Positions 8,004 through 16,482 are shown, counted from the stretch's first letter. The stretch is 64,000 nucleotides of DNA from Vibrio breoganii (GCF_001677275.1 NZ_CP016179.1:276943-340942), one strand, 5' to 3'. The notes: a model not told the origin generated them from the letters alone. Translations and numbers: made by a program.

Positions 8004-8402
8004 ATGCGCTCCCATTATCACTGCGTTTATAAATTAAAATACCACTTAGTGTTAGTAACAAAATACAGAAACAAGTGCTTCACCGATGAGATTTTAACAA
8101 GGTTGGAAGTTATATTTAGAGAACAGTGTGCTAAATGGGATGTTGAAGTGCTGGAGTTTGGCGGTGAAGATGACCATATCCACTTGATGCTGGAGTTGCA
8201 CCCTAACATTGAGCCAGCGAAGCTAATAAACAGCCTAAAAACTGTTAGCAGTCGACTTGTGCGTAAGGAGTATCAGGAGCACATGACAAAGTATTACTGG
8301 AAACCCGCACTTTGGTCACGTGCATACTGCCTTATTACAGCTGGAGGTGCACCGTTGGAAGTTTTGGCTGATTATATTGCTAATCAAGATCGCCCGAAAT
8401 GA
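8004..8402 (+). CDS. tnpA: IS200/IS605-family TnpA, Y1 transposase
   Basis: From the ATG at 8004 the product is 132 aa and begins MRSHYHCVYKLKYHLVLVTK, the usual start of this family; the GTG at 7983 would add 7 residues and fits less well. The metal-binding HUH motif is DDHIHLML (residues 56-63) and the catalytic tyrosine is Y124 in LADYIANQ. It nicks and rejoins single-stranded DNA at the element ends. It appears complete. The stop codon overlaps the hairpin at 8391-8409. Confidence 0.92.
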   Translation: MRSHYHCVYKLKYHLVLVTKYRNKCFTDEILTRLEVIFREQCAKWDVEVLEFGGEDDHIHLMLELHPNIEPAKLINSLKTVSSRLVRKEYQEHMTKYYWKPALWSRAYCLITAGGAPLEVLADYIANQDRPK

Positions 8403-8409
8403 TCGGGCG
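8391..8409 (+). other. Hairpin overlapping the tnpA stop codon
   Basis: CGCCCG (8391-8396) pairs with CGGGCG (8404-8409) around the stop codon. It may block read-through or be part of the left-end structure of the element. Confidence 0.4.
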
Positions 8410-8420
8410 CGTGCTATCCA

Positions 8421-8451
8421 TCTCCGCCTAAGCTTGCGCTATAGACGGAGA
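8421..8451. repeat. Imperfect palindrome, probable left-end hairpin of the IS element
   Basis: TCTCCG at 8421 pairs with CGGAGA ending at 8451. The stem continues through CTA/TAG with one mismatch and one bulge, around a loop at AGCTTGCG. Position and shape fit the subterminal hairpin bound by TnpA. Confidence 0.5.
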
Positions 8452-8487
8452 ATTCCGCACATACTCGTTAAATTAATTCGCGACAAT

Positions 8488-8514
8488 GGCCGACTCTTTG
8501 AGTTGGCCTTTTTT
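8488..8514 (+). terminator. Rho-independent terminator upstream of the 8647 gene
   Basis: GGCCGACTC (8488-8496) pairs with GAGTTGGCC (8500-8508, one G-U pair), followed by six T. It may be the original terminator of the transcript interrupted by the IS element. Confidence 0.7.
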
Positions 8515-8646
8515 GTGTCTAGTTTGTTCAGGAATAGTCTGCGACATGGTGCTGCTCTAATGTGTTTTGTCTTATTAAGCAGGAACACCCAAAAATGGGT
8601 TATTGGCGAATAGCCTAAACGTTATTGTTTAATAAAGGAAAAAGAC

Positions 8647-9180
8647 ATGTCGAAACCTGTAAGAGTTATGCGATTATCTGCTGATGAGTCAGAAATCACT
8701 GCTTCAATTTTAGAGATTAAAGCGCCGTACGCACTGAAGAAAGTTCAGTTCTGGCGTGACACAAAGCAGTTGATGCCTACAACGGATGCCAATTGGATTT
8801 CAGTGGATGACAACCCAATGCGTTATCTAGGTCTAAAGGCGGTAAGGTTCACTAGGAGAGGCAAGCCAATGAATGGCGAGCCCGAGCTAGTGTTTAATCC
8901 ACTGCAGATTGGTCTGCAATTGAGCGCTGATGATTTAGTAAAGTTGGGTAAATTGTCTCGTGGTGTTGAAAGGCGCTACCAGAAGATGCATTGCTTGCAT
9001 AAGGACGTTACACAGGAGATGAGTTATCTGCTGTATGCCGACGCCTTCCAGTGTAAGGAAATATGGATTCAAAACACGAACGCCTTAATGGATAAAGTTC
9101 GCGTTAGAGTTGATGATCTACGCGGGTATCCGGTGCTGACAGAGTTGCTGTCGACAGTTGATAAGGCGCAAGCTGCTTAA
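8647..9180 (+). CDS. Hypothetical protein (177 aa)
   Basis: The 177-aa product is soluble and slightly basic. It has no signal peptide, no membrane helix and no motif I recognise. AAGGAAAA lies 7 bases before the ATG, and a very good terminator follows at 9200-9236, so this is a single-gene unit. The upstream intergenic region (8515-8646) should hold its promoter. Confidence 0.55.
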   Translation: MSKPVRVMRLSADESEITASILEIKAPYALKKVQFWRDTKQLMPTTDANWISVDDNPMRYLGLKAVRFTRRGKPMNGEPELVFNPLQIGLQLSADDLVKLGKLSRGVERRYQKMHCLHKDVTQEMSYLLYADAFQCKEIWIQNTNALMDKVRVRVDDLRGYPVLTELLSTVDKAQAA

Positions 9181-9199
9181 CACGAAGGTTGCTAATAGA

Positions 9200-9236
9200 A
9201 GACACAATTCCCTTTGGGGGTTTGTGTCTTTTTTTT
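9200..9236. terminator. Strong terminator between convergent genes
   Basis: A long stem (9200-9213 with 9217-9229, including U-G pairs) with a TTT loop is followed by eight T. It lies between the plus-strand 8647 gene and the minus-strand lemA-like gene. Confidence 0.8.
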
Positions 9237-9241
9237 GTGCT

Positions 9242-9802
9242 CTAGAAGTCAGGTTTGTAGGTGAAATTGTCTTCTGCTTGTTGATCGGTGTAGAAGCTCA
9301 GTTTTTTCTTTCTAGAGATTAAGTTGTTAATGATGTTGTTGGGAAATACCTGGAGCGTTTCGTTGTATTTCATGGTGTTGGCGTTGAATAGACGTAGTGC
9401 TGCGCTCACTTGTTTTTGAGTTTCTTCAACTGCTTTCATGTACCCAGTAACCAGCTCATGCGTATTCAGATCTGGATAGTTCTCTTGGACTATGTTTATA
9501 GCTGTTTGTAGGGCGCCAATCTTACTTTGGACGTCATTTAGGGCAGAGGGATTAATATTGCCTTCTTGAACACCACCAGCTGAGGTGCGCAGTTCGGTCA
9601 CCTTCGTCATGACTTCCTTCTCGTACTCCTTGTGGCCCGAAATGGCTTTTTCGAGAACCGGAAGTACCTTGATGATTTCATTTTGTTGAGTGAGAACATC
9701 ACTCCATGATGCTTTTACTGTGTTATATCGACTAATAATGGTGTTGTTAACCCAGATGATGTAAATGGCTAGGGTGACCAGTGTGCCTATAAAAATCTCC
9801 AC
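9242..9802 (-). CDS. LemA family protein
   Basis: The 186-aa protein has one N-terminal membrane helix (residues about 3-20) and then a long helical domain with the LemA pattern: 'SRYNTVKASWSDVLTQQNEI' followed by 'VLPVLEKAI'. LemA proteins are anchored in the inner membrane and form helical bundles; their role is poorly defined. It starts at a GTG two bases after the stop of the upstream DUF3137-like gene, with AAGGAT as ribosome binding site inside that gene's end. The two are certainly one operon. Confidence 0.85.
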   Translation of the reverse strand: MEIFIGTLVTLAIYIIWVNNTIISRYNTVKASWSDVLTQQNEIIKVLPVLEKAISGHKEYEKEVMTKVTELRTSAGGVQEGNINPSALNDVQSKIGALQTAINIVQENYPDLNTHELVTGYMKAVEETQKQVSAALRLFNANTMKYNETLQVFPNNIINNLISRKKKLSFYTDQQAEDNFTYKPDF

Positions 9803-9804
9803 TG

Positions 9805-10914
9805 TTACTTATCCTTCTCGTAATTGTTGTCGAAAAATTCATTCATGTTAGCCAGTAATGCCTGAAAACCAGCGATTATTTCTAGGTCCGTGTGCCCTTC
9901 AATATCGTTCAAGATATTGTCGAAATTCAATGCGTGTGAGTAGCTGAAATCCTGTTGTGAAAGGAAGTCGCTACGAAGCTCGAACACCACAAAGTTTTCA
10001 CTCGTTCTGAGTCGAAATGGGGACTTTATGCTTAGAAGTAACGAGATAACTGCTGGGCTTAACAAGTTAGCGGCAAGAGAACGATCGGGTGCATGCACTT
10101 TGAATTGTTTATTGAATTCAATTGAAGTTGTCTCGTAGTCACTCAGTAGTGTGTTCTTGCTGAGTTTTGCAGAGTCTATATCTACATTTGCAGGCAGATA
10201 GTGGTTGTTGAAATAGAGGAAGTGCTTGGTCTTCTTCTTGTGTTCTCGTTTAGACTTCCCTTCTTTGCGAACTAGTCGCTCCGTATAGCCGGTGACACTG
10301 GCGCCAATGAATGGCGTACCAGATAGTTCACCTTGATAGGCAGATGAAACGTGGTATCGAACAAAGTTGTGTTCAAAATCCATAAGTTGAGCGAAGCCTG
10401 CTGAGAATGACGATGCACAAACTGCAGTGTGTGGTTTCTTCGTCGGATCGACAAGAGTCGGCTTTAGGTTTCGGGTCGCGATTAATTGCGATAGAAAATG
10501 AAGACTGTCAGGGAGTAGCCATCGCCAGTTGAAAGAGTCGATTCCTGTTAGTGGGATTTCCTGCAGTTCGTTATCAAGAAGAAGGTCGCGTCTAATGAAT
10601 GCTCGCACAAACTTGTAGTAACGTTTCAAAACTGCGAACGAGTACGCAATTAAGATAAGGGTTACGGCGATAAGTTTGTTGATGTCAGGCCCACTAGAAG
10701 TGGTGCCATTAGCTTTCAAGTGCGCAGTAACTACCATAATGGCGCAGAAAACGGCCATTAGTGCAGGCAGCAATAGTGCTACTAGGTAGATGTTGGATTC
10801 GTTGTTGTATCGTTTGGTCAGTTCTGAGAGTTTTTCCTTTCCCGCTTCTTTGGTTTGCTTTTCTGCCAACCAAAAGTAGAGGTATGGGCACACCAGTAAA
10901 ATCAAAAAGTGCAT
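9805..10914 (-). CDS. DUF3137-family membrane protein, partner of LemA
   Basis: The 369-aa protein has an N-terminal hydrophobic helix, a pair of membrane helices around residues 45-65 and 78-98, and a large soluble C-terminal domain. That domain includes 'TTSIEFNKQFKVHAPDRSLA' followed by 'LLSPAVISLL', the recognisable core of DUF3137. This family commonly sits next to lemA, as here. First gene of the two-gene operon. The molecular function is unknown; the pair probably acts at the inner membrane. Confidence 0.75.
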   Translation of the reverse strand: MHFLILLVCPYLYFWLAEKQTKEAGKEKLSELTKRYNNESNIYLVALLLPALMAVFCAIMVVTAHLKANGTTSSGPDINKLIAVTLILIAYSFAVLKRYYKFVRAFIRRDLLLDNELQEIPLTGIDSFNWRWLLPDSLHFLSQLIATRNLKPTLVDPTKKPHTAVCASSFSAGFAQLMDFEHNFVRYHVSSAYQGELSGTPFIGASVTGYTERLVRKEGKSKREHKKKTKHFLYFNNHYLPANVDIDSAKLSKNTLLSDYETTSIEFNKQFKVHAPDRSLAANLLSPAVISLLLSIKSPFRLRTSENFVVFELRSDFLSQQDFSYSHALNFDNILNDIEGHTDLEIIAGFQALLANMNEFFDNNYEKDK

Positions 10915-11142
10915 AGTTTCTTCTAATCTCCAACGTCGTCTTTGGAAGCTCGGGAATAATCGTGGCTTCTAGTAATGCTGGCTAATAGTCGGAAGCGATT
11001 GCTGAGGTGGTGTGTGTTGATTTTCTTTAGTGGGTGAGGTTGTTCTGATTCCAAAAATACGTAATAGCTCGTAAAAAATGTGCGAATAATCTCCTGCTCT
11101 CAGTGGTTGAGATATAACCAGTCCATATATTTGGAGGCCATC

Positions 11143-11355
11143 ATGGAGTTGGGTTTGTTTGCTCGCATCAAGAAATCATATTACAGCTGGTGTTTAGATA
11201 ATCTGAACCGAGATGAAGTGGCAGTTCATCAGTTCCTCACCTCGCCGATCTCTGATGGTAATACTGTCGGTCAAGCTTATGCTCGCCAAGACCTGATAGA
11301 TATTCAGGCTAATAAGGTGCGTCTGAGGAATAAAATTGTTGCGCTCTATTCGTGA
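11143..11355 (+). CDS. Small hypothetical protein (70 aa)
   Basis: I chose the ATG at 11143 because TTGGAGG (11131-11137) is a near-perfect ribosome binding site 5 bases before it; the ORF's upstream start lacks one. The product (MELGLFARIKKSYYSW...) is short and helical with no known motif. Its stop codon overlaps the GTG start of the next gene, so the two are translationally coupled. Confidence 0.55.
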   Translation: MELGLFARIKKSYYSWCLDNLNRDEVAVHQFLTSPISDGNTVGQAYARQDLIDIQANKVRLRNKIVALYS

Positions 11356-11645
11356 GTTCTACAATCAAGATAGTCAGTGAAAAGGTCTATTCTGGTCCGT
11401 ATTCGTATTGGGCGGGGGAGACGACTGATTTTAAATTGGCTTTGTGCTCAGATGGTTGCCTGTGGTTCAGGCCAATAACTGGTCGCCTTTGGGGGACGCT
11501 TCCGGCTTTGCCTTTTGATGTAAAGATTCGCTTATACGATTGGATTGTGAGGCCTGGTTACATCCCGTACCTGCAGGTAGTAGATATGAGAGATAAGGCT
11601 TGGATCTATTATCGCGGTCGCTGGGTAGAAAATGGTGGGATATGA
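11352..11645 (+). CDS. Small hypothetical protein (97 aa), coupled to upstream gene
   Basis: It begins at a GTG inside the GTGA overlap with the previous stop. The 97-aa product is rich in tryptophan, tyrosine and beta-prone residues (YSYWAGETTDFKLALCSDG; DKAWIYYRGRW) and looks like a compact beta protein. I do not recognise the family. A terminator follows at 11648-11679. Confidence 0.5.
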   Translation: MSSTIKIVSEKVYSGPYSYWAGETTDFKLALCSDGCLWFRPITGRLWGTLPALPFDVKIRLYDWIVRPGYIPYLQVVDMRDKAWIYYRGRWVENGGI

Positions 11646-11647
11646 AA

Positions 11648-11682
11648 AGCCCGCACATTAACGTAATAAAGTGCGGGCTGAT
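11648..11682. terminator. Hairpin terminator between convergent genes
   Basis: AGCCCGCAC (11648-11656) pairs with GTGCGGGCT (11671-11679). The A run before it makes it a good terminator for the minus-strand tfoX-like gene at 11711 as well. Confidence 0.65.
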
Positions 11683-11710
11683 TATTCAGAGGTAGGGGAT
11701 GAGCTACGAA

Positions 11711-12346
11711 TTATGCCTCTTCTGCTAGCTCGTACTCGCTAAAGAATTTTTGTTTGATATCGCTTTGCTCGGACTTTGGTACGAGTCCCAAGTGGCGATT
11801 AGTTTTGGTCGCGACAAATTTAACCAATACCAGTGGTGACGCTTCTTTGCTAACTTCTTGACGAATACGTGCAAAAGTAACGTACGGGTCGCACATCATA
11901 AATTCATCAACCGAGGTAACGCCTACTTTTTTCAGAAGATTCGCAATCGTGCGAGAAAAATTTAGGTAAGTAGACAATTTTGGTTGCTTGCGCTGGTGGC
12001 GTTCCAGTGTAGCTCGGTCATAGATTCTTTGAATAAGGTCTGCAGCGCGATCTTGATTTGATTTTAGCCACTCAGTAGATACGTGATAATACTCTAGATA
12101 AACCTGCTCGGTCCCTTTTGGTTGAGCGCGCTGGCGAGTAAATGCATCACAATCTCCACGGCGAGCGCGCAAGTAAACACCGTCACCTTCTGCGCATAGT
12201 TCACCCAAGATCTCCACTCCGTAAAAAATGCACTGTCCGCCAAACATGGTGCCAATACGAGTTTTGTTCTGGCTCCCGCGAGTATGAGCAGATAGAACGC
12301 TCTCGATAAAATTAATAACCCACTCTGAATTTGCACGCTGTTGCAT
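11711..12346 (-). CDS. TfoX/Sxy-family competence regulator homologue
   Basis: The 211-aa protein has both halves of TfoX/Sxy. The N-terminal domain carries 'RIGTMFGGQCIFYGVEILGE' and 'GVYLRAR'. The C-terminal helix-hairpin-helix-like domain carries 'TIANLLKKVGVTSVDEFMMC'. Chromosomal TfoX works with CRP to switch on natural competence genes. I start it at the ATG 12346, 8 bases after GGAG, and not at the GTG 12355, which is too close. It lies downstream of a second, weaker TfoX-like gene, separated by 377 bp of regulatory-looking sequence. A plasmid copy could influence host competence. Confidence 0.8.
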   Translation of the reverse strand: MQQRANSEWVINFIESVLSAHTRGSQNKTRIGTMFGGQCIFYGVEILGELCAEGDGVYLRARRGDCDAFTRQRAQPKGTEQVYLEYYHVSTEWLKSNQDRAADLIQRIYDRATLERHQRKQPKLSTYLNFSRTIANLLKKVGVTSVDEFMMCDPYVTFARIRQEVSKEASPLVLVKFVATKTNRHLGLVPKSEQSDIKQKFFSEYELAEEA

Positions 12347-12527
12347 AATAACCACTCCAAATCTCGCTTCTCAGCAAGTAAAAATAATCCGTCTACCTCA
12401 AGTTATATATCGTTGCCTTGAGGACGGAAAGGATTATGAACAATTAGATTGCATAATTGAAGAAATAAAATAATACAAAACGACAAAGCTTGATCTGCAT
12501 CCCAAAAAATACAGTAAAATTATACGG

Positions 12528-12607
12528 AATGGTCTACATTGCGACCCAAATAAACCCTTAAATGGTCTACATTGTAAATCACGAGAACAGGGAAATGGTC
12601 TACATTG
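12528..12607. repeat. Three 14-bp direct repeats, AATGGTCTACATTG, at 33-bp period
   Basis: The motif occurs exactly at 12528-12541, 12561-12574 and 12594-12607. The 33-bp period is close to three helical turns, so a protein bound at each copy would sit on the same face of the DNA. They lie upstream of the tfoX-like gene (minus strand) and look like operators. A fourth copy of the 12-bp core is at 54188-54199. Confidence 0.7.
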
Positions 12608-12628
12608 TGAGATAACACGCAAAAATGA

Positions 12629-12642
12629 GTGATCTAAATCAC
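12629..12642. promoter_or_regulatory. Near-consensus CRP binding site
   Basis: GTGATCTAAATCAC is a perfect inverted repeat in the GTGA-N6-TCAC form of the CRP site and is flanked by A/T bases. It lies between the two TfoX-like genes. CRP is the known partner and regulator of TfoX/Sxy in gammaproteobacteria, which supports a real site. Confidence 0.6.
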
Positions 12643-12723
12643 ATGTAATTTACGAAGCCAGCAACCGCATAAGGTGACTTAGGTCTACTTTTATGGCTTT
12701 GATGCGTGTTAGGTCACGCTAAT

Positions 12724-13449
12724 TTAAGCGTTGACATGAAGAAGGCGAGAGTGGCTGTCTCTGATGTTTTTGTGGATTCTCTTAGCCAGTTCCTTATTTG
12801 ATTGCAATTTCAAATCTCTTTTTTCTTCTTGGCTAATAAATAAAACGTTCTTGTTATTTACTCTCGCAAATAACGAATACAAGTCTTTATCTGTAATTTC
12901 ATTATTATACTGAGCTTTTAGATTATGAAACGTATTGATTATTCCGTAGTAATTTAAATCCGAAACAGTATATATTCCAATTGAATGAAGTCTCACTGCA
13001 AGCCTACGCATAATAGAGCCTTTTTGTATTAGCTTTTCGCTTCCGTGTAGTGACCTTGTAAGTAAGCAGGCAAATATATCCATCGCCATCTGCGTAGCAG
13101 TTTCTAAATCTGGAGTACCAATGTCGTAGAACAGTGTGTCTCCACCAGCTTGTAGTTCTGAGAATGCGCTCATTACATCGGTAGTGAATTTATTGAGACG
13201 GCAGTTTGGGTTATTGCACTTGCAAATAAGGGCAAAGAACAGCGTGTTCATCTGTGATCTAACAATGCAAAGACCGTCAACACTAAGGCTGATATAGCGG
13301 CCGAAGATTTGTTTGGTGGTCACAGTGTGATTTGGAAGTCGTTTCTCTAATGTGTTTCTTAGTTCATAGATGACTGGGTTTAGATTAACAACAGCGCTCA
13401 TAGCTCTCGATATGTTCGTTGAAAGAAGACCCGTACATTTTTCATCCAT
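12724..13449 (-). CDS. Divergent TfoX/Sxy-like protein
   Basis: The 241-aa product seems to have the same two-part plan as its neighbour. The N-terminal part reads 'TKQIFGRYISLSVDGLCIV', where TfoX has its MFGG-type strand. The C-terminal part reads 'MRRLAVRLHSIGIYTVSDLN' followed by 'DKDLYSLFARVNNKN', which fits the TfoX C-terminal pattern (leucine-rich helix, GI-TSV-DL, short LYAL-like helix). The similarity is weaker than for the 11711 gene and is my inference. Four Cys in ICKCNNPNCRL suggest metal binding. The C-terminus is basic. Confidence 0.5.
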   Translation of the reverse strand: MDEKCTGLLSTNISRAMSAVVNLNPVIYELRNTLEKRLPNHTVTTKQIFGRYISLSVDGLCIVRSQMNTLFFALICKCNNPNCRLNKFTTDVMSAFSELQAGGDTLFYDIGTPDLETATQMAMDIFACLLTRSLHGSEKLIQKGSIMRRLAVRLHSIGIYTVSDLNYYGIINTFHNLKAQYNNEITDKDLYSLFARVNNKNVLFISQEEKRDLKLQSNKELAKRIHKNIRDSHSRLLHVNA

Positions 13450-13642
13450 AATCGTTTTGGTGGGGTGTTGAGGGGAATTTTACCGAGCTAGTTCAATGTT
13501 TTGAGTTTGGGCGACCGATATGCGTTAGTGCCTTTTTCATTGGTCAGAGATTGTGTTGTTTTGGAGTTGGCTTGGCGTAACGGAGGCATGCGCTCAATGG
13601 TTGAGTGTAGTAACTACGGCGTAAAGCCGATAAGGAAGCTTA

Positions 13643-15193
13643 ATGACACAATTAACATTATTTGGTTTTGGAGATATTGAAGAACCATGTCTACTAGATG
13701 GGTTTGATAAGAGATCGATAGCTCAGGCTGATAAGTTCCTCGATCGAAAAGATAGCACAGAAGGGTATCTTTCTGGTGTTTTTGGCTCGGTATGTACTCA
13801 GCCGTACGTTGATCTTGATTGGACTATGTCTACGATACGTTGGGATTCACGAGTCATCTATGGGTACAAAGAACGCGATTTAGACGTTGGTACGTTTAAG
13901 ATTGTAGGTCATGATTTTGAATTGTTGGATTACAGGGATTCATTATTCCTGACGCTCAAGAAGCCCAATGGAAAACGCGTATTCCTTCTTCCGGCTATTG
14001 ATAGAGACAGTGCATTGCGTCTCTTCTATCGACTCGATAGGAGGCTCGATAATCCGTTTACGAGATCTATGACGATTCTGGATGGGTTCCATCAGTATGC
14101 TTGGAAAGATGTGATATCTGAAAAGCCTACAGGTGGTGTTATTCATCTTAAAAACGGTTCTAACGATAAGTTGTATTTAGAGGAGGAGTTGTTTGTTAAG
14201 TCTCATAGCTCACGAGTTGGTGATTTCACACTGTACCTAGCAGACTCATTAGAGGCTGGCGTTGCAACATACGATGTATATGCCTCATATAATAAGTTAA
14301 GTACGGGTTTCTGGGTTTGTAGAATTGACCCTCATACAGTGCCGCTTAAGTACAGGATTTCACCTGTAGCTGAATCTTTGCCTGTAGGTATGGGTGATGT
14401 AGAGCAGCAAGCTAAGGCAGTTAGAAAAGTGTCAATCACTAAGTCGTCTTTACCTGATGGTGTAGTGGAGGAGCTAAAACTGCTAACAATTGAGGGGAAC
14501 GCAATCGTATTGCCCACTCAGCAGTTGGTGCATTATGCCAAGATACGTCAGGTGCTAATTAAGGCCGGTGGCAAATACTCGCGAGGAAAATTTATCATTA
14601 GTGGTAAAACTCCGAGTGAGGTGCTGAGCGGTCTGTTAGGTGGTGTAGTCGTTAAGAGTAAGGCAAAAGAGATGGCTTTCTTTGCGACTAAAGATGAGGC
14701 GGCTCGTCGTGTTGTTGACGCTGTTCGAGTGAGGCTTGATCTGGATTCATCCAGTTTAATCCTAGAGCCGAGCGCTGGCCATGGTGCTATAGCAGATGTT
14801 GTTCGTTCGCTAGGTTTACCGGTCATTACCAATGAAATATGGGAAGATAATAGAAGAATCTTGGAGGCAAAGGGTTATCATCCTTATGCTTTCGATTTTC
14901 TTGATACTTCACTTGGTTCATTTGGTGTTGATAGGCCAATGACTGCAATAATGCTGAACCCGCCTTGGGGTAAGTTCGTAGAGTTGCAGCATGTCTATCA
15001 TGCTTATTCGTTGTTGGATGAAAGTGGGGTGTTGTCTGCGTTAATTGCGCCGTCATATCTGACTAGTTTAACGGCAAAAGCGAAGGCGTTTAGAGAGTGG
15101 TTGAAGTCTGTTGATGCAGATGAATCTGAGGTGAGTTCAGGCTCATTTGAAGGTACATCGGTCTCAGGTGTTCACTTAGTTATAACCAAGTAA
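13643..15193 (+). CDS. N6-adenine-type DNA methyltransferase-like protein with large N-terminal region
   Basis: The C-terminal third of this 516-aa protein is a class I methyltransferase: FFATKDEAARRVV, then motif I EPSAGHGAI (from residue 375), then the catalytic motif IV NPPW (439-442), the signature of N6-adenine or related amino-methyltransferases. The first ~290 residues have no recognised domain and could recognise the target or another ligand. A middle segment (VHYAKIRQVLIKAGGKYSRG) resembles that of plasmid and phage methyltransferases of this kind. No restriction enzyme gene is adjacent, so it may be an orphan protecting plasmid DNA. A hairpin follows at 15205-15243. Confidence 0.7.
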   Translation: MTQLTLFGFGDIEEPCLLDGFDKRSIAQADKFLDRKDSTEGYLSGVFGSVCTQPYVDLDWTMSTIRWDSRVIYGYKERDLDVGTFKIVGHDFELLDYRDSLFLTLKKPNGKRVFLLPAIDRDSALRLFYRLDRRLDNPFTRSMTILDGFHQYAWKDVISEKPTGGVIHLKNGSNDKLYLEEELFVKSHSSRVGDFTLYLADSLEAGVATYDVYASYNKLSTGFWVCRIDPHTVPLKYRISPVAESLPVGMGDVEQQAKAVRKVSITKSSLPDGVVEELKLLTIEGNAIVLPTQQLVHYAKIRQVLIKAGGKYSRGKFIISGKTPSEVLSGLLGGVVVKSKAKEMAFFATKDEAARRVVDAVRVRLDLDSSSLILEPSAGHGAIADVVRSLGLPVITNEIWEDNRRILEAKGYHPYAFDFLDTSLGSFGVDRPMTAIMLNPPWGKFVELQHVYHAYSLLDESGVLSALIAPSYLTSLTAKAKAFREWLKSVDADESEVSSGSFEGTSVSGVHLVITK

Positions 15194-15204
15194 GTTAGTT
15201 TTTG

Positions 15205-15243
15205 AAGGTCGCTTTCCCACTTGTGGGGAGGTGGCCTTTTCAT
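15205..15243 (+). terminator. Terminator after the methyltransferase gene
   Basis: AAGGTC-GC...CCCAC pairs with GTGGGG...GTGGCCTT around a short loop, followed by TTTTCATTTTT. The stem is imperfect. Confidence 0.6.
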
Positions 15244-15338
15244 TTTTGGAAGACGTTACGCAAAAATCGACCTTGATGTATAGATTTTTACACTGGCTTA
15301 TATAGTGCGCTCATTGATTTTATTGAGTGAGAGTTGTT

Positions 15339-16100
15339 GTGGAAAATAATGATGCGCCCTTTCCTGGTATGCCGAAATCCGGTTATATCAATGAGTCACT
15401 GTCGCAGGGATTAGCAAAAAGATTTATTAAAAACGTTAAAACACATAACGAGCGTCAACGTACCCCACAAAGTAGTAAGGCCATTATGCGCCTATGTGAC
15501 CAGTTGATGGCTGGTATACCAGTAAAGAAACGAATTACTCATTTTGAGCGGATGTGTGCAGAGTACATGAAAGCCCGCTACGTCCTACCTTTTGTTTTAT
15601 CTCGCAGGGCCGGTTTTGCATTGATTCTTGATCACACTCGTGTCACGCATAGGTCAGTGGAAATGGACAATCTGACGGTTGAGATGCTCATGATTAACTA
15701 CGAAGAAAGGTTTATCTATTCATCAAAAGAAGCGAAGAGAGACGCGAGTTTTGTTGAGATGGGTAAAATGTTGAATGTCGAGTTTCACGCTATTCACGTT
15801 CTGGCTCGTTACATACAGCGAATGCAGTCGCTCGATATTACAGATGCTATCCGCTTTTTTTATGGTGCCATTATTGAAAATAAGAATGAGATCTTTCGGT
15901 CAGCTGAGATGCCTTTGAATATTCCGATCTCCGATGACGTTGGTGGGATGCTGCTGGGATCTGTTAGGCATGATTCCCCAGAACGCACTACGTTTGTTGC
16001 TAAGACCTACATCTCTGAGGCGCAAATTACAGACGCAAATTACGAATATTGTGTCAGCCGATTCAGTGAAGAGACTGAGTGTGACTCAGTTAAAGTTTGA
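15339..16100 (+). CDS. Hypothetical protein (253 aa)
   Basis: I prefer the GTG at 15339 because GAGTGAGAG lies 5-6 bases upstream of it; the GTG at 15327 is inside that site. The 253-aa product is basic in its first half (GLAKRFIKNVKTHNERQR) and helical, with no signal peptide, no membrane helix and no motif I recognise. It is a single gene. Role unknown. Confidence 0.55.
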   Translation: MENNDAPFPGMPKSGYINESLSQGLAKRFIKNVKTHNERQRTPQSSKAIMRLCDQLMAGIPVKKRITHFERMCAEYMKARYVLPFVLSRRAGFALILDHTRVTHRSVEMDNLTVEMLMINYEERFIYSSKEAKRDASFVEMGKMLNVEFHAIHVLARYIQRMQSLDITDAIRFFYGAIIENKNEIFRSAEMPLNIPISDDVGGMLLGSVRHDSPERTTFVAKTYISEAQITDANYEYCVSRFSEETECDSVKV

Positions 16101-16125
16101 CTGACACACGAGCGTCAATTTAGTG

Positions 16126-16482
16126 TTAGAAACTGGTGAATGGATTCTCTAGAAATAGAGTTTCATCATTATGACGCAACAGCGAGACCTTCAGGATCCA
16201 CTCATCTCGCAGCCCTCGTGCGGCAGCAGTGTCTGGCATAGTCTGGTTGCAGTAATCACTCACAAGATCGACAAGATCTTTCGTTATAATGAAAGAATCG
16301 GCCAGCCACTGCCAACGGCTTTCGGGCTTCAAGACAATGTATGTGCCGACTGCAAAGCCGTCAGGCTGAGGTGTGACCTGAATTTTTTTGAAGTCGCATA
16401 ACAAATTGCTGTCGATTACAGCCTTATGCAGTGAGTCGTCGTAAAGTGCATTGTTCTCAGCCACAATTTCTAATGAGTTCAC
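16126..16482 (-). CDS. Hypothetical protein (118 aa)
   Basis: The 118-aa soluble product (VNSLEIVAENNALYDD...) begins at a GTG with only a weak upstream AGGC. It converges with the 15339 gene with 25 bp between stops. No motif is recognised. It is probably real because the frame is clean and the composition is typical of its neighbours. Confidence 0.45.
   Translation of the reverse strand: MNSLEIVAENNALYDDSLHKAVIDSNLLCDFKKIQVTPQPDGFAVGTYIVLKPESRWQWLADSFIITKDLVDLVSDYCNQTMPDTAAARGLRDEWILKVSLLRHNDETLFLENPFTSF

Larger units (their letters stand above)
6628..8451. mobile_element. IS200/IS605-family element with divergent tnpB and tnpA
   Basis: The element has the IS608-like arrangement: tnpB (minus) and tnpA (plus) divergent, with a hairpin at each outer edge (6621-6645 and 8421-8451). 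These elements move as single-stranded circles, make no target duplication and have no terminal inverted repeats, so the boundaries given are the genes plus the nearest hairpins and not proven ends. Both genes look intact. It lies between an RMF-like gene and an unknown gene. Confidence 0.75.

Noticed and set aside
12434..12622. 62-aa minus-strand frame with repeated QCRPF
   Set aside because: The protein repeat is simply the translation of the three 14-bp DNA repeats.
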